A DNA stretch of 64,000 nt from Candidatus Pelagibacter sp. (lineage in GTDB: Bacteria; Pseudomonadota; Alphaproteobacteria; Pelagibacterales; Pelagibacteraceae): contig JAOINI010000001.1 in NCBI GenBank assembly GCA_028139285.1, forward strand, positions 106,733 through 170,732. Direction: 5' to 3'. Positions 25,403 through 34,622 of the stretch are shown in pieces. Both the position numbers and the translations under genes were made by a program. The first letter of the stretch is position 1; every line of letters starts with the position of its first letter. The notes under the pieces are model-generated. The model had not been told where the DNA came from, ran no database searches, and worked only from the letters and a program-made list of their open reading frames with translations.

Positions 25403-26287
25403 TTAAGCCGCTAAGTTTTTTTCACTAGTAAATTTTAGTTTATTTAATTTTTCAATAAGCTCTCTTTTTTTTTCTTCACTTAATAAAGTAAGTGGAGGTA
25501 ATATATTCTTATAATTTTCGTCTTTAATCGAATGATAACTATGCAAAGCAGATATCAAATTATATTGATCGAAAGTCTCCCTTACAGCTATTAATTGATC
25601 GTTTTTAGTCTGTAGATTTTTATTTTCAAAATCATCAAACACCTTTCTAGCTATAGAGTGAGTTACATTTGTTACTGCAGAAATGCATCCAGAACATCCA
25701 AGTTTCAATCCCTTAAGCAACTTTGCTTCTGATCCTGGAAACATCAAAAAGTTTGAGATTTTTAAAGTTTCAAACAAGTTATAACTCGAATCTTTGCAGC
25801 CAATTATGTTTTCTGGAAATGCTTTAACAAGTTTTGTTACTGCTTCAGCTGAAAATTTGTATCCACTTAGTTTTTCAAAATTATATAAAATTATTTTTGC
25901 TTTAGGTGTTGCAGTTATTATTTTCTTATAAAATTCAAAAACTCCCTCATCGGTATTTCCTTTATAATATGCAGGAGGCATAATTAAAAAATCTCTAAAT
26001 TCATACTCCATTGCATATTTTATTAAATCAATATTGTCGTTTAAAGAATTACATCCAGTTCCTAAAAAGAATTGTTTTCTCAATTTATGGCTAGCAATTT
26101 TTGAAATGAATTCTTTTTTTTCTTGCAAAGTAAGTAACTGACTAGCTCCCGTAGACCCAAAGAAAAAAACACCTGTACAACCTTTTTTGATTAAATGTTC
26201 ACCATGAAAAATGGTGGCCTCAACGTTTAATGTTAAGTCTTTATTTAAAACACTTAAACTAGCTGCGTATACACCTCGTTTTATCAT
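25403..26287 (-). CDS. DapA-family aldolase (dihydrodipicolinate synthase/N-acetylneuraminate lyase type)
   Basis: TIM-barrel lyase family that uses a Schiff-base Lys. GSTGASQLLTLQEKKE matches the GTTGE region, ILYNFEKLSG the catalytic-Tyr strand, and IIGCKDSSYN carries the Schiff-base Lys. The ATG at 26287 gives the family N-terminus (MIKRGVYAASLSVLN); the frame extends 15 codons upstream to a non-ATG start. It is too divergent at the substrate loop to assign to lysine biosynthesis, and no dap genes are nearby. It follows cfa by a two-base gap in the reverse direction. Confidence 0.75.
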   Translation of the reverse strand: MIKRGVYAASLSVLNKDLTLNVEATIFHGEHLIKKGCTGVFFFGSTGASQLLTLQEKKEFISKIASHKLRKQFFLGTGCNSLNDNIDLIKYAMEYEFRDFLIMPPAYYKGNTDEGVFEFYKKIITATPKAKIILYNFEKLSGYKFSAEAVTKLVKAFPENIIGCKDSSYNLFETLKISNFLMFPGSEAKLLKGLKLGCSGCISAVTNVTHSIARKVFDDFENKNLQTKNDQLIAVRETFDQYNLISALHSYHSIKDENYKNILPPLTLLSEEKKRELIEKLNKLKFTSEKNLAA

Positions 26288-26334
26288 CTTATTGTCCCAA
26301 TTTACTGAAATAAAATATATTATAAGTTTCAAAA

Positions 26335-27297
26335 ATGAAAGTTCTGATTCTCATAAATAAAGTAGGCCTAGGGGACTGTATAATTCACATAAATTATATC
26401 CATGAAATCTCGAAAAAATATGGAAAGCCCGTTTCAATATTAGCTAAGGAAAATACAAGAGCAAAAGATCTTTTTCTGGATGATCCACATATTAATGAAG
26501 TGATAACGTTAGATCGTTTAAATGATAATACTGGTTATCATGATGGTGTTAATGGATTTTTTAAATTAGCAAAAGATATAAAAGAAAAAAAATTTGATAA
26601 AGTATTCATCTTTAATAGTTCAATAAGATATTTTTTAATTTGTAAAATTGCGGGTATAAAAAAAATAGCTCAATATCCTTTATTCAAAAAAAAAGGGCAA
26701 CATGTAGTTAATACTGCAAAAATTTTTACTGAAAATGAGCTAAGCAAAATTGTATCAACGCAACCAAAGCTTTTAATTAGTGAAGAAAAAATTCTAAAAG
26801 CTAAAAAAGATGTATCTCAAAATCATAAAAATATTGTGTTAGGAGTAAGTGCATCTGGACCAACAAAGCGCTGGGAAATAAAAAATTTTATAAAATTAAT
26901 TGAGAAAATAATTGAAAAATATCCTTCCAAATTTTATCTAGCTGCTGGAAAAAATGATCAACAATTGATTGATGAAATATTAAACTCTAATATTGGATCG
27001 AATTGTATTTCTTTAAATAATTTAAAGATTAATGAAATGTTGCCTGTAATAGCTAATTGTAGTTTGTATTGCGGAAATGATACTGGGTTTATGCACATTA
27101 GTGCGGCTCTAAATTTAAAGACTATAGCTTTGTTTATGGATAGCCCCGTTCTTGCTTACGGAAAGTACTCGGAAAATATTAATGTAATAATTCCAGAGGG
27201 CGAGACTGAGGAAACAACAACCCATGATACTCTAGGTGCAAATAAGATTTCTTTTGATAAAGTTTATAATAAATGTATTGAGCTTTTATCTAACTAA
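26335..27297 (+). CDS. Glycosyltransferase family 9 (heptosyltransferase-like)
   Basis: The 320 residues match ADP-heptose:LPS heptosyltransferases. The N-terminal NKVGLGDCIIHINYIHEI resembles the family start. LGVSASGPTKRWEIKNFIKL is the donor-binding strand before the Trp, and YCGNDTGFMHISAALNLKTIALF is the conserved C-terminal segment with the D-T/S-G-x-x-H-x-A-A signature. It likely builds the LPS core. The divergent promoter region toward the DapA-family gene is only 47 bases. It ends in an eight-base overlap with the J-domain gene. Confidence 0.82.
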   Translation: MKVLILINKVGLGDCIIHINYIHEISKKYGKPVSILAKENTRAKDLFLDDPHINEVITLDRLNDNTGYHDGVNGFFKLAKDIKEKKFDKVFIFNSSIRYFLICKIAGIKKIAQYPLFKKKGQHVVNTAKIFTENELSKIVSTQPKLLISEEKILKAKKDVSQNHKNIVLGVSASGPTKRWEIKNFIKLIEKIIEKYPSKFYLAAGKNDQQLIDEILNSNIGSNCISLNNLKINEMLPVIANCSLYCGNDTGFMHISAALNLKTIALFMDSPVLAYGKYSENINVIIPEGETEETTTHDTLGANKISFDKVYNKCIELLSN

Positions 27298-27802
27298 AAT
27301 CAGTTTTAATTATTTTTTCTTTAGCTTCATTTACTAATTGACTCAATCTGGAACTATCCACATTACGGTTCATGTCAGGATGAATTTTTTTTTGTAATTG
27401 ATTAGCAGCTTTTAACACTTCTTCTTTGCTTGCTCCTTTTTTAAGACCTAATAATTTATAAGCCTCATCTGATGTAAGACTCGATGAACCTTGAGTTTGA
27501 CCAAACTGTCCTTGGGAAAACCTCCCAGAATTGTTTTTCATAAACTGAATTAATCTATACAATTGATAAAATTGCAGTGCCGTAAAACCTTTTATTTTTA
27601 GACCAGAAAGCAAGATCAGCCACATTGGAAGACTAAAGATGAATTTACCACCAATCGTAAACAGTACTGCTAGAATTAGTGATATATAAACTGCAATTTT
27701 TTTTATATTAGTAGCTATCTTTTTTGAACTAGCCCTAGCGAACCAATTTAGAAAAAGGTAGATTACGACAAAGATGATAATTCCCAGCAAAAACAAATTC
27801 AT
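27290..27802 (-). CDS. Membrane-anchored J-domain protein
   Basis: The 170 residues start with hydrophobic helices (about 1-18 and 36-60) and end with a J domain: the segment YKLLGLKKGASKEEVLKAAN, the HPD tripeptide in IHPDMNRN, and a final helix. The layout resembles TIM14/DjlA-type co-chaperones, which stimulate an Hsp70 at a membrane. It faces the glycosyltransferase gene with an eight-base overlap and starts 13 bases from the divergent peptidase gene. Confidence 0.82.
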   Translation of the reverse strand: MNLFLLGIIIFVVIYLFLNWFARASSKKIATNIKKIAVYISLILAVLFTIGGKFIFSLPMWLILLSGLKIKGFTALQFYQLYRLIQFMKNNSGRFSQGQFGQTQGSSSLTSDEAYKLLGLKKGASKEEVLKAANQLQKKIHPDMNRNVDSSRLSQLVNEAKEKIIKTDFS

Positions 27803-27815
27803 ATAATTTCTAACT

Positions 27816-29900
27816 ATGAATATACCAAAACTTAAGAAAATAAAGACTACGAAAAATTATCACGGGATTCCATTAGAAGATGATTATTCATGGGTTGATC
27901 AGCCAAATATCCTTGAAGTTTTAAAGGATCCAAAAAAGTTGAATTCTGAGGTCAAGGATTACATAGAAGCTAACAACAAAATAACTGAGGACTACTTTGC
28001 AGATATTAAGAAATTACAGAATAATTTATTTTACGAAATTAAAGGAAAAATTAAATTAGATGATACTGGATTAAAATATAAAGATAAAAAATATTATTAT
28101 TGGGCTAAAACAGAAGCGAAGGGTAACTACGGTAAGAGAATGAGGCAGCTCATTGATGGTTCTAAACCTGAAGAAGTATTTTTTGATGGTGATTTGGAGA
28201 AGAAGAAATCTGGTTCTGAATATTTTGGGGTTGGAACTGTGAGCACTTCTTATTGTGATAATTTTATTGCTTATTCTCTAGATTTAAAAGGATCAGAATA
28301 TTACACAATTTATTTGAGAGATCTTAGAACAGGAAAAAATGAAAAAGACGTAATTGAAAATACAAGTGGAAGCGTCACCTGGGCTTTGGATAATAAAAGT
28401 TTTTTTTACTCAAAATTGGATAAATATCATAGACCAAGACAAATATTTAAACATTTAATTGGAACTTCCTCCGATCAAGATCAGCTTATTTTTGAAGAAA
28501 AAGATGAAACTTTTACTTGTGGCATAGGTATTACCTCTGATGAAAAATATTTCATAATTGGCACTTCTGATCACATCACCACTGAGGAATATTTTTTTCC
28601 TACTGATACTCAAGAAATTAATCCTACCCTTTTTAAAAAAAGAAAAAATGATATTCGTTATTCTATAGACTCTTGGCAAGGTTATTTTTATGTTCATACC
28701 AATGAGGGGGCTAGAGATTATAAGGTGCTCAGATGTAAGACTAATCAGATAGATAAATTAGAAGTTTTTATTCCCGCCAAAAAAGAAACTGTTATCGGTG
28801 GGTTTGAATTTTTAGATAATTATATCCTTAGATCAGAAAAGTCTGATGCTATACCAAAGCTTTTTGTTAGAAATATTAACACTAATAAAGAAGAAGAAAT
28901 TAAAATTTCAGATGAGCCAATAGGTGTTCCTGGTATTTCTTTAATGCAAAGAGATACAAATACTACAATGATAAGAGTCAGTTGGGAGAGCATGGCAACT
29001 CCAGGAAGAGTTTATGAGTATGATATCGTCACTAAAGAAAAAAAATTAGTTAAAGAAACTGAAATTCCATCTGGCCACGATCCTAGTAAATATGTAGTGG
29101 AAAGAATTAAAGCTCGATCACATGATGGTCGTATGGTTCCAATTAGTTTAGTTAGATTGAAAGACTCAAAACAAGATGGAAAATCAAAAGTCTTACTCTA
29201 CAGCTACGGAGCTTATAAACATTCAGTCAATTGTTCATTTAGTGCCTCAAGATTTTGTCTTGTTGATAGAGGAATTACTTTTGCAATAGCTCATATCAGA
29301 GGCGGAGGTGACCTTGGCGATAGCTGGCATACGGAAGGTAAAAAAAAATTAAAGAAAAATACTTTTCTAGATTATGTGGCATGTGCAAATCATTTAATAG
29401 AACAAAGATATACTTATAAAGGTGGAATTTGTTTTTACGGTGGATCAGCTGGAGGTCTTACAGGTGGAGCAGTAGCCAACTTGTCGCCAGATTTATTTTT
29501 TGGAATGCTTTTGTTAGTACCTTTCGTAGATACTATGACTACTATGTTAAATGAGAAATTGCCTTTAACTCCAGGTGAATGGGAGATGTGGGGAAATCCA
29601 ATTAAAAGTAAGGAATACTTTGAATATATTCTGTCTTACTCACCTTACAATAATATTGCGAAAAAAGACTATCCGCCGATGCTCATAACTACATCTTTGT
29701 TTGACAATCGAGTTCTTTACTCTGAACCAGTTAAATATATTGCAAAGTTGAGAGATTTAAAAACTGATAATAATAATCAATTATTAAAATGTAAAATGAA
29801 AGCAGCAGGTCATGGAGGAATGTCTGGCCGTGACAATGCGATCAGAGAGTTAGCTGAAGAATATTCATTTATTTTAAAATCTGCAAAAATTTTTAAATAA
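27816..29900 (+). CDS. ptrB: Oligopeptidase B (S9A prolyl oligopeptidase family)
   Basis: Serine peptidase that cleaves small peptides, typically after Arg or Lys. The 694 residues contain an N-terminal beta-propeller and a C-terminal alpha/beta-hydrolase domain. The nucleophile Ser is in YGGSAGGLTGG, the Asp in TSLFDNRV and the His in AGHGGMSGR. AIAHIRGGGDLGDSWH and LVPFVDTMTTML are oligopeptidase B signatures. No signal peptide is seen, so it is cytoplasmic. Confidence 0.92.
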   Translation: MNIPKLKKIKTTKNYHGIPLEDDYSWVDQPNILEVLKDPKKLNSEVKDYIEANNKITEDYFADIKKLQNNLFYEIKGKIKLDDTGLKYKDKKYYYWAKTEAKGNYGKRMRQLIDGSKPEEVFFDGDLEKKKSGSEYFGVGTVSTSYCDNFIAYSLDLKGSEYYTIYLRDLRTGKNEKDVIENTSGSVTWALDNKSFFYSKLDKYHRPRQIFKHLIGTSSDQDQLIFEEKDETFTCGIGITSDEKYFIIGTSDHITTEEYFFPTDTQEINPTLFKKRKNDIRYSIDSWQGYFYVHTNEGARDYKVLRCKTNQIDKLEVFIPAKKETVIGGFEFLDNYILRSEKSDAIPKLFVRNINTNKEEEIKISDEPIGVPGISLMQRDTNTTMIRVSWESMATPGRVYEYDIVTKEKKLVKETEIPSGHDPSKYVVERIKARSHDGRMVPISLVRLKDSKQDGKSKVLLYSYGAYKHSVNCSFSASRFCLVDRGITFAIAHIRGGGDLGDSWHTEGKKKLKKNTFLDYVACANHLIEQRYTYKGGICFYGGSAGGLTGGAVANLSPDLFFGMLLLVPFVDTMTTMLNEKLPLTPGEWEMWGNPIKSKEYFEYILSYSPYNNIAKKDYPPMLITTSLFDNRVLYSEPVKYIAKLRDLKTDNNNQLLKCKMKAAGHGGMSGRDNAIRELAEEYSFILKSAKIFK

Positions 29901-29904
29901 AAAT

Positions 29905-29934
29905 CTTGAAAAAATAAATATAATTCCCACATAT
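29905..29934 (+). promoter_or_regulatory. Sigma-32 (RpoH) type heat-shock promoter
   Basis: CTTGAAA (29905-29911) is followed after 14 bases by CCCACATAT (29926-29934). This fits the RpoH consensus CTTGAAA, 13-15 spacer, CCCCATnT with one mismatch. It lies about 55 bases upstream of the hsp20 start, which is the expected target. Confidence 0.8.
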
Positions 29935-29990
29935 ATTGTGTCAGTTGCCAAATGGGACTGACGTAAAACCTTGCTAACAAAGGAGGATAT

Positions 29991-30431
29991 ATGACAAGTA
30001 AGGATCTATCGATCTTTAATTCACTTAGACCTTTTAGCGTAGGCTTCGATGATATGTTCGATCAGTTTGAGTCTATGTTAGGGAATGGTAGAGTAGTTCA
30101 AAGTAATTACCCACCATACAACATCCGAAAAGTAGGCAAAGATAAGTATGCTATTGAAGTAGCAGTTGCTGGCTTTAATAAAAATGATGTTGAAGTTGAA
30201 TATGAAGATAATCTTTTAACTGTAAAGACAAAAGACGTTAAAAGTAGTGAAGAAAAAGATGGTGATGAAGTTATTCATCGAGGAATATCGCAAAGATCTT
30301 TTGCGAGATCGTTTACAATTGCAGATGATGTAAAAGTGAATGGTGCTGAGCTAAAAGATGGTTTGCTAACTATTTCTTGTGAAAAAATCATCCCTGAAAT
30401 AAAGAAAAAAAGACTTATTGAAATAAAATAA
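29991..30431 (+). CDS. Small heat shock protein, Hsp20/IbpA family
   Basis: ATP-independent holdase that binds unfolding proteins. The 146 residues have a short N-terminal region with FDDMFDQFESML, an alpha-crystallin domain (YNIRKVGKDKYAIEVAVAGF to about residue 138) with FARSFTIADDVKVNGAELKDG, and a short tail ending in IEIK. It has a strong AAAGGAGG ribosome-binding site just before the ATG and a sigma-32-like promoter upstream, so heat control is very likely. A hairpin terminator follows. Confidence 0.94.
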   Translation: MTSKDLSIFNSLRPFSVGFDDMFDQFESMLGNGRVVQSNYPPYNIRKVGKDKYAIEVAVAGFNKNDVEVEYEDNLLTVKTKDVKSSEEKDGDEVIHRGISQRSFARSFTIADDVKVNGAELKDGLLTISCEKIIPEIKKKRLIEIK

Positions 30432-30439
30432 GTTTACCT

Positions 30440-30466
30440 TACTTGCGGAGTTTTACTCCGCAGGTA
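30440..30466. terminator. Bidirectional hairpin terminator after hsp20
   Basis: An 11-bp stem (TACTTGCGGAG with CTCCGCAGGTA, one G-T pair) around the loop TTTTA lies between two convergent genes, hsp20 and the small lipoprotein gene. It is GC-rich compared with its surroundings. The T-tracts on either side are short. Confidence 0.7.
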
Positions 30467-30467
30467 A

Positions 30468-30773
30468 TTAAAAGCAGTTTTTGCTACTAAAACCAACTAC
30501 AATGTTCCTAGGATTGAGCTCAAACTTTCGCTCACACTTAATCTTATATTTTTCAGTTATATAAACGTAATTCCTATTTCTGGTATTTAAAAACTCAACT
30601 TTATCTGGTTGCCCAAAAAAACTTTTGAGATCTTCCTCAGGTTTATTCAACCATTTACTTAGTTTTTGTCTCTCTATTTCTGTTGTGTCCTCAATTTTTT
30701 TTGAGACAGTTTTACAACCGCCTAAAGAAATTATTAATAATGTGTATAAAATTGCAAAATTTAATTTTTTCAT
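30468..30773 (-). CDS. Small lipoprotein, BamE-like pattern
   Basis: A signal peptide ends in the lipobox SLGGC (Cys20). The mature 80 residues begin with a Lys/Glu-rich linker and continue with LKSFFGQPDKVEF, NRNYVYI and paired Cys near the C-terminus. The order resembles SmpA/BamE-like folds in which a GxPd turn precedes a beta hairpin. The similarity is weak, so the role in outer-membrane assembly is only a guess. Confidence 0.65.
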   Translation of the reverse strand: MKKLNFAILYTLLIISLGGCKTVSKKIEDTTEIERQKLSKWLNKPEEDLKSFFGQPDKVEFLNTRNRNYVYITEKYKIKCERKFELNPRNIVVGFSSKNCF

Positions 30774-30908
30774 CTTAAGCCTTATTTTATAACGAAAAGT
30801 TATAAACAGATATATTTACTATTGGTTGAATCTCAGCAGCTATGCCTGATTTAGTTAAGATTTTGTTAAATATATAGAGTAATAAACTTTTAACGGAGGT
30901 TTAATTTT

Positions 30909-32219
30909 ATGATGGATAAATATTTTGAATATAGAAAACATAAAACAAATTTTAAAACAGAGGTAATCGCCGGAGTAACGACTTTTCTTACAATGGCATA
31001 CATAATGTTTTTAAATCCTTTTATCTTATCTGGTGAATTTGCTGGAACGGAAAAAGGGTTTTTTGATTTTGGTGCGGTATTCACTGCAACAATTTTAGCA
31101 ACAGCAGTTGCTTGTTTTATAATGGCGTTCCATGGACGAACATGGCCAATAGGTCTGGCGCCTGGAATGGGTATTAACGCTTTTGTTGCTTATGGAGTAG
31201 TAGCAGGAATGGGTTATACACCTCAAGCAGCATTAGGTGCAGTGTTAGTTGCTGGAGTAATCTTCTTAGCAATTTCATTAACTCCTTTAAGAGCTTGGTT
31301 AATTAACTCGATACCCAAAAGTTTAAAACTTGGAATAGGAGCGGGAATAGGATTGTTTTTAGCAATTATCGGTCTTGAGATTATGGGAGTAGTAGGAGAT
31401 CATCCTGTTACACTTGTAACTCTCGGTGATATTAAAAATCCTCTAGTTCTTCTAGGGTGTTTGGCTTTTGTTTTTATGATTGTGTTAGAAAAAATGAAAA
31501 TAAGGGGAAATATTATAATAGGAATTCTGCTATTTAGTATTATTGCTTGGGCTACAGGACTAGCGAAGTTTAACGGTGTGGTTGGATCTATTCCTCCAAT
31601 GACCTACCTGTTTGAATTTGATCTCAAAGCTGCCCTCACAGCAGGTATGGCTTCAATAGTCTTTACTTTATTGTTTATCGACTTTTTTGATACAGCAGGA
31701 ACTTTAACATCTGTTGCTAACGTAGCAGGCAAAGTAGATAAAAAAGGTAAAGTGCAAGATATAAACAAAGCCATGCTATCTGATAGTGTTGGAACAGTTG
31801 CAGGTGCCGTGATGGGTACAACAACAGTAACAAGTTATGTTGAGTCAGGTGCTGGTGTGAAAGCAGGTGGAAGAACAGGAATGACTTCGTTGGTTATTGG
31901 AATTCTGTTTTTAGCTTGTTTGTTTTTTTCACCTTTAGCGACAAGTCTTCCGAAAGAAATAGATGGAGCAGCATTATTATATGTAGCGATTTTGTTTGTT
32001 AGAAACATTACAGATATTGAGTGGAATGATATAGCTGAGTCTGGGCCAGCAGTTGTGGCTATGATAACTATGCCTTTAACATACAGTATTAGTAATGGTA
32101 TCGCTCTTGCATTCATCTCCTATGCATTAATTCAAATCTTTACTGGTAAATTTGGAAAAACTTCGCCAGCTATTTGGGTAATTGCAGTATTCAGCGTAGT
32201 AAGTTTTTACGTAGCTTAA
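30909..32219 (+). CDS. Adenine/guanine/hypoxanthine permease (NCS2, AzgA type)
   Basis: Inner-membrane purine:proton symporter. The 436 residues are strongly hydrophobic with about 12 membrane segments. They carry the AzgA signatures GLAPGMGINAFVAY in the first repeat and IDFFDTAGTLTSVANVAG in the second, plus MGTTTVTSYVESGAGV. A good ribosome-binding site (CGGAGG) precedes tandem ATGs. It is followed, tail to tail, by a purine phosphoribosyltransferase gene, a natural salvage partner. The 135-base upstream region has an 8-bp AT hairpin (30786-30806) but no purine riboswitch motif. Confidence 0.92.
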   Translation: MMDKYFEYRKHKTNFKTEVIAGVTTFLTMAYIMFLNPFILSGEFAGTEKGFFDFGAVFTATILATAVACFIMAFHGRTWPIGLAPGMGINAFVAYGVVAGMGYTPQAALGAVLVAGVIFLAISLTPLRAWLINSIPKSLKLGIGAGIGLFLAIIGLEIMGVVGDHPVTLVTLGDIKNPLVLLGCLAFVFMIVLEKMKIRGNIIIGILLFSIIAWATGLAKFNGVVGSIPPMTYLFEFDLKAALTAGMASIVFTLLFIDFFDTAGTLTSVANVAGKVDKKGKVQDINKAMLSDSVGTVAGAVMGTTTVTSYVESGAGVKAGGRTGMTSLVIGILFLACLFFSPLATSLPKEIDGAALLYVAILFVRNITDIEWNDIAESGPAVVAMITMPLTYSISNGIALAFISYALIQIFTGKFGKTSPAIWVIAVFSVVSFYVA

Positions 32220-32225
32220 AAGTTT

Positions 32226-32247
32226 AGGGCCGGATAACTCTGGCCCT
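32226..32247. terminator. Bidirectional hairpin terminator after the purine permease
   Basis: AGGGCCGGA and TCTGGCCCT form a 9-bp stem with one G-T pair around TAAC. It separates the convergent permease and phosphoribosyltransferase genes, abutting the stop of the latter. Confidence 0.7.
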
Positions 32248-32774
32248 TAATTCTTCTGATGTTTCTCTATTAAGTCCTCAACCTTAATCTCTTCATAATG
32301 CTCAAACGGTTGGACAATCCAGGGATTACTATTTAATCTCTGTGCACAAAAATCAGGTTCAAAAGTAGAGTCTTTTTTCTTCCATAAGACAGCTGTTTTA
32401 ATTTCTTTTATTTTCCCTTTCAAAGGTGGATATTTTTTTAACCAATCGATACTTTTATTTAATGTAATTCCAGTATCAGATAAATCATCACATAATAGAA
32501 TATTTCCACTCATTTCTTGAACGGTCGAACTCATTTCCCTTGAAAAAACTAAATCTCCTTGTTGATCTTCGACACCCTCACCAGAATAGGACTCTACTGC
32601 TAAATAAGCACATTTTAGTTTAAACACACGACTCAACACATCAATGATCGGAGCACCACCCCTCATAATTCCAATGAGTAAATTAGGCTTAAAGCTACTT
32701 TTATGAATTTGTATGGCTAGTTTCTCTACGATTTGATTGTACTCTTTCCAATCAATGATAAGTTTATCTGCCAT
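32247..32774 (-). CDS. Purine-type phosphoribosyltransferase
   Basis: The PRPP-binding loop ILLCDDLSDTGITLN and LIGIMRGGAPI near residue 40 identify a type I phosphoribosyltransferase of the xanthine/hypoxanthine-guanine group. The 175 residues fit single-domain purine enzymes. It converts a free purine base and PRPP to the nucleotide. Its convergent neighbour is a purine permease, which supports a salvage role. The exact base preference cannot be read here. Confidence 0.83.
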   Translation of the reverse strand: MADKLIIDWKEYNQIVEKLAIQIHKSSFKPNLLIGIMRGGAPIIDVLSRVFKLKCAYLAVESYSGEGVEDQQGDLVFSREMSSTVQEMSGNILLCDDLSDTGITLNKSIDWLKKYPPLKGKIKEIKTAVLWKKKDSTFEPDFCAQRLNSNPWIVQPFEHYEEIKVEDLIEKHQKN

Positions 32775-32807
32775 GAAGAAAGCTAATTTATTTTAAAGGA
32801 GTTGTAA

Positions 32808-33095
32808 ATGAAAGGATATGTAGTGTGTGTTTATAAAAATATAAATAATGAAGAAAAGTTGAAGGAATATGCAGTCAAAGCTAGAGCAGCAGTTGAAAAA
32901 TATAAAGGTAAATTTTTAATAAGGGGTGGTAGATCAACATCTAATGAAGGGGATAAATCTCCGAGAACAGTTATAATTGAGTTCCCATCCTATGATGAGG
33001 CGAATAACTTTTATAACTCTGAAGAATATCAAGCTGCGCATTCGATTCTTAAGGGTTTTGCAGACCGACAACACCAAACAGTTGAAGGGACTTAA
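32808..33095 (+). CDS. DUF1330 family protein
   Basis: The 95 residues have the dimeric ferredoxin-like DUF1330 pattern: YVVCVYKNINNEEKLKEY at the start, GGRSTSNEGD in the middle, and VIIEFPSYDEANNFYNSEEYQ at the C-terminal half, the family signature. The biochemical role of this family is unknown. A strong AAAGGAG site precedes the ATG. The last four bases overlap the convergent DNA glycosylase gene. Confidence 0.9.
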   Translation: MKGYVVCVYKNINNEEKLKEYAVKARAAVEKYKGKFLIRGGRSTSNEGDKSPRTVIIEFPSYDEANNFYNSEEYQAAHSILKGFADRQHQTVEGT

Positions 33096-33715
33096 TACTG
33101 AATTGGTTCATCATCAATACTACGCCAAAGGTACCATGTGGCAACTGAACAATAAGGAGTAAATTTTTTATAAAGTTTATTCAAAAAACTTTTTGGAGGA
33201 TAATATTTCTTTTTATAGTTATTAGAAATTGCTCTTAGTAGACCGATATCCTGCAACGGCCATATATTTGAACGATTATATGTGAATAATAATATCATTT
33301 CAGCACTCCACCTTCCGATCTGTCTAAGGTTTGACAAATAAATTATAGCATCTTCATCGCTCATTTTATTAATCAATTTTGGATCAAATTCTTTTTTAAC
33401 GAATTTGATTGATAGTTCTTTTATACCCAAAGCTTTTTGTCTACTTAAACCACATGATTTCAGTTGATATAACGACAACTTAGATACATTAACAGGATTA
33501 ATCTTTTTAGATTTCATCTGAAACTTTTTAAATACTGAATTTGCTGCTGAAACACTTATTTGTTGACCAACTATACTTTTGCAAAGAGAATAAAAGATAT
33601 CTTTTCTAGTTGTTAAAAACTTGTCATCATATTTGAGTATTAGATTTTTTAAAACCTTATCTTTTCTTGATAAAATCTTAATAGCTTTTAACCAGTAACT
33701 TGGATAATTTCTCAC
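33092..33715 (-). CDS. DNA-3-methyladenine glycosylase II-like (HhH-GPD)
   Basis: Removes alkylated bases from DNA. The 207 residues have the helix-hairpin-helix-GPD fold: SIVGQQISVSAANSVF, the hairpin LRQIGRWSAEMILLF and the catalytic Asp in WPLQDIGLLRAI. There is no N-terminal AlkA domain or iron-sulfur Cys cluster, so it is the short AlkA/Mag type. It overlaps the DMT exporter gene by four bases. Confidence 0.88.
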   Translation of the reverse strand: MRNYPSYWLKAIKILSRKDKVLKNLILKYDDKFLTTRKDIFYSLCKSIVGQQISVSAANSVFKKFQMKSKKINPVNVSKLSLYQLKSCGLSRQKALGIKELSIKFVKKEFDPKLINKMSDEDAIIYLSNLRQIGRWSAEMILLFTYNRSNIWPLQDIGLLRAISNNYKKKYYPPKSFLNKLYKKFTPYCSVATWYLWRSIDDEPIQY

Positions 33716-34590
33716 GGTCTAGAACTTACTACCTTCTTTTTAAGTTCAGACTCTCTCATAAAAATAATCACAGAACTTATAATTATTAGTCCAGCACCAA
33801 CTAGTGTTAAAAGTTTTGGTATTTCGCTCCATATAAAATAACCTAATAAAATCGCAAAAACTAAATTTAAATATTTAGTTGGAGTTACTAGTGAAGCTTC
33901 GGCATACCTTAATGAAACAGTTAAAAGTATATTAGCCACTGAGCCAATAATTCCCGTAAAAATTAAAAGAAATAATTCAAATTTATTTGGCATTACCCAT
34001 CCAAATGGTAAAGTTAATAATCCCACGAGCATACTTAAAAGTGAGAAATACAGTGCTATCCTGTAATTTGGTTCTGTTGAAGAAAGACTTCTTATGCTTA
34101 AAGCAACACAAGCAAAAAAAATACAAAAAATTATTGGAAAAATATAATATATATTTAATTCTTCATAAGCAGGTTTCACAATAAGCAGCATTCCAAAAAA
34201 CCCAATTAAAACTGCAAGCCATCTTCTAATTCCTACTTTTTCTGATAAAAAAAATATTGATCCTAGCGTAACGAAAATAGGGCCACCAAAAGTTAAGCTT
34301 ACTACATCAGCTAAAGGTATTTCTCTTAGTGCTATAAATAAAGCAATTATTGCTAAAGTACCTGTAATTGCTCTAAAGGCATGTAACTTGGGTCTACTTG
34401 TTTTATAAAAAGTTTTAAATTCACTTCGAGGAACAAGCATCAAAATTGGTATCAAGCCAAAAAAGAACCTTGAAAACAAAACTTGGCCAACAGGAAACAT
34501 ATCTAACCATTTTACACTTGCATCCATCATCGCAAAACATGCGACTGATGCAGTACCGTACAATACGCCTAATTGATTTCGTGTAAACAA
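33712..34590 (-). CDS. EamA/DMT-family transporter
   Basis: Ten hydrophobic segments in 292 residues, arranged as two EamA repeats, are typical of drug/metabolite exporters. Repeat one begins about residue 8 (LGVLYGTASVACFAMMDA) and contains REIPLADVVSLTFGGPIF, the family's alanine/proline helix. Repeat two carries SLRYAEASLVTPTKYLNLVFA. The substrate is unknown. It is coded upstream of the AlkA-like gene and overlaps it. Confidence 0.88.
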   Translation of the reverse strand: MFTRNQLGVLYGTASVACFAMMDASVKWLDMFPVGQVLFSRFFFGLIPILMLVPRSEFKTFYKTSRPKLHAFRAITGTLAIIALFIALREIPLADVVSLTFGGPIFVTLGSIFFLSEKVGIRRWLAVLIGFFGMLLIVKPAYEELNIYYIFPIIFCIFFACVALSIRSLSSTEPNYRIALYFSLLSMLVGLLTLPFGWVMPNKFELFLLIFTGIIGSVANILLTVSLRYAEASLVTPTKYLNLVFAILLGYFIWSEIPKLLTLVGAGLIIISSVIIFMRESELKKKVVSSRP

Positions 34591-34622
34591 TTTAATATCC
34601 TCATTATCTGTATAATTAACTT

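Noticed and set aside
30774..30908. Possible purine riboswitch before the purine permease
   Set aside because: The conserved purine-aptamer core bases are not present; only an 8-bp AT hairpin is seen.
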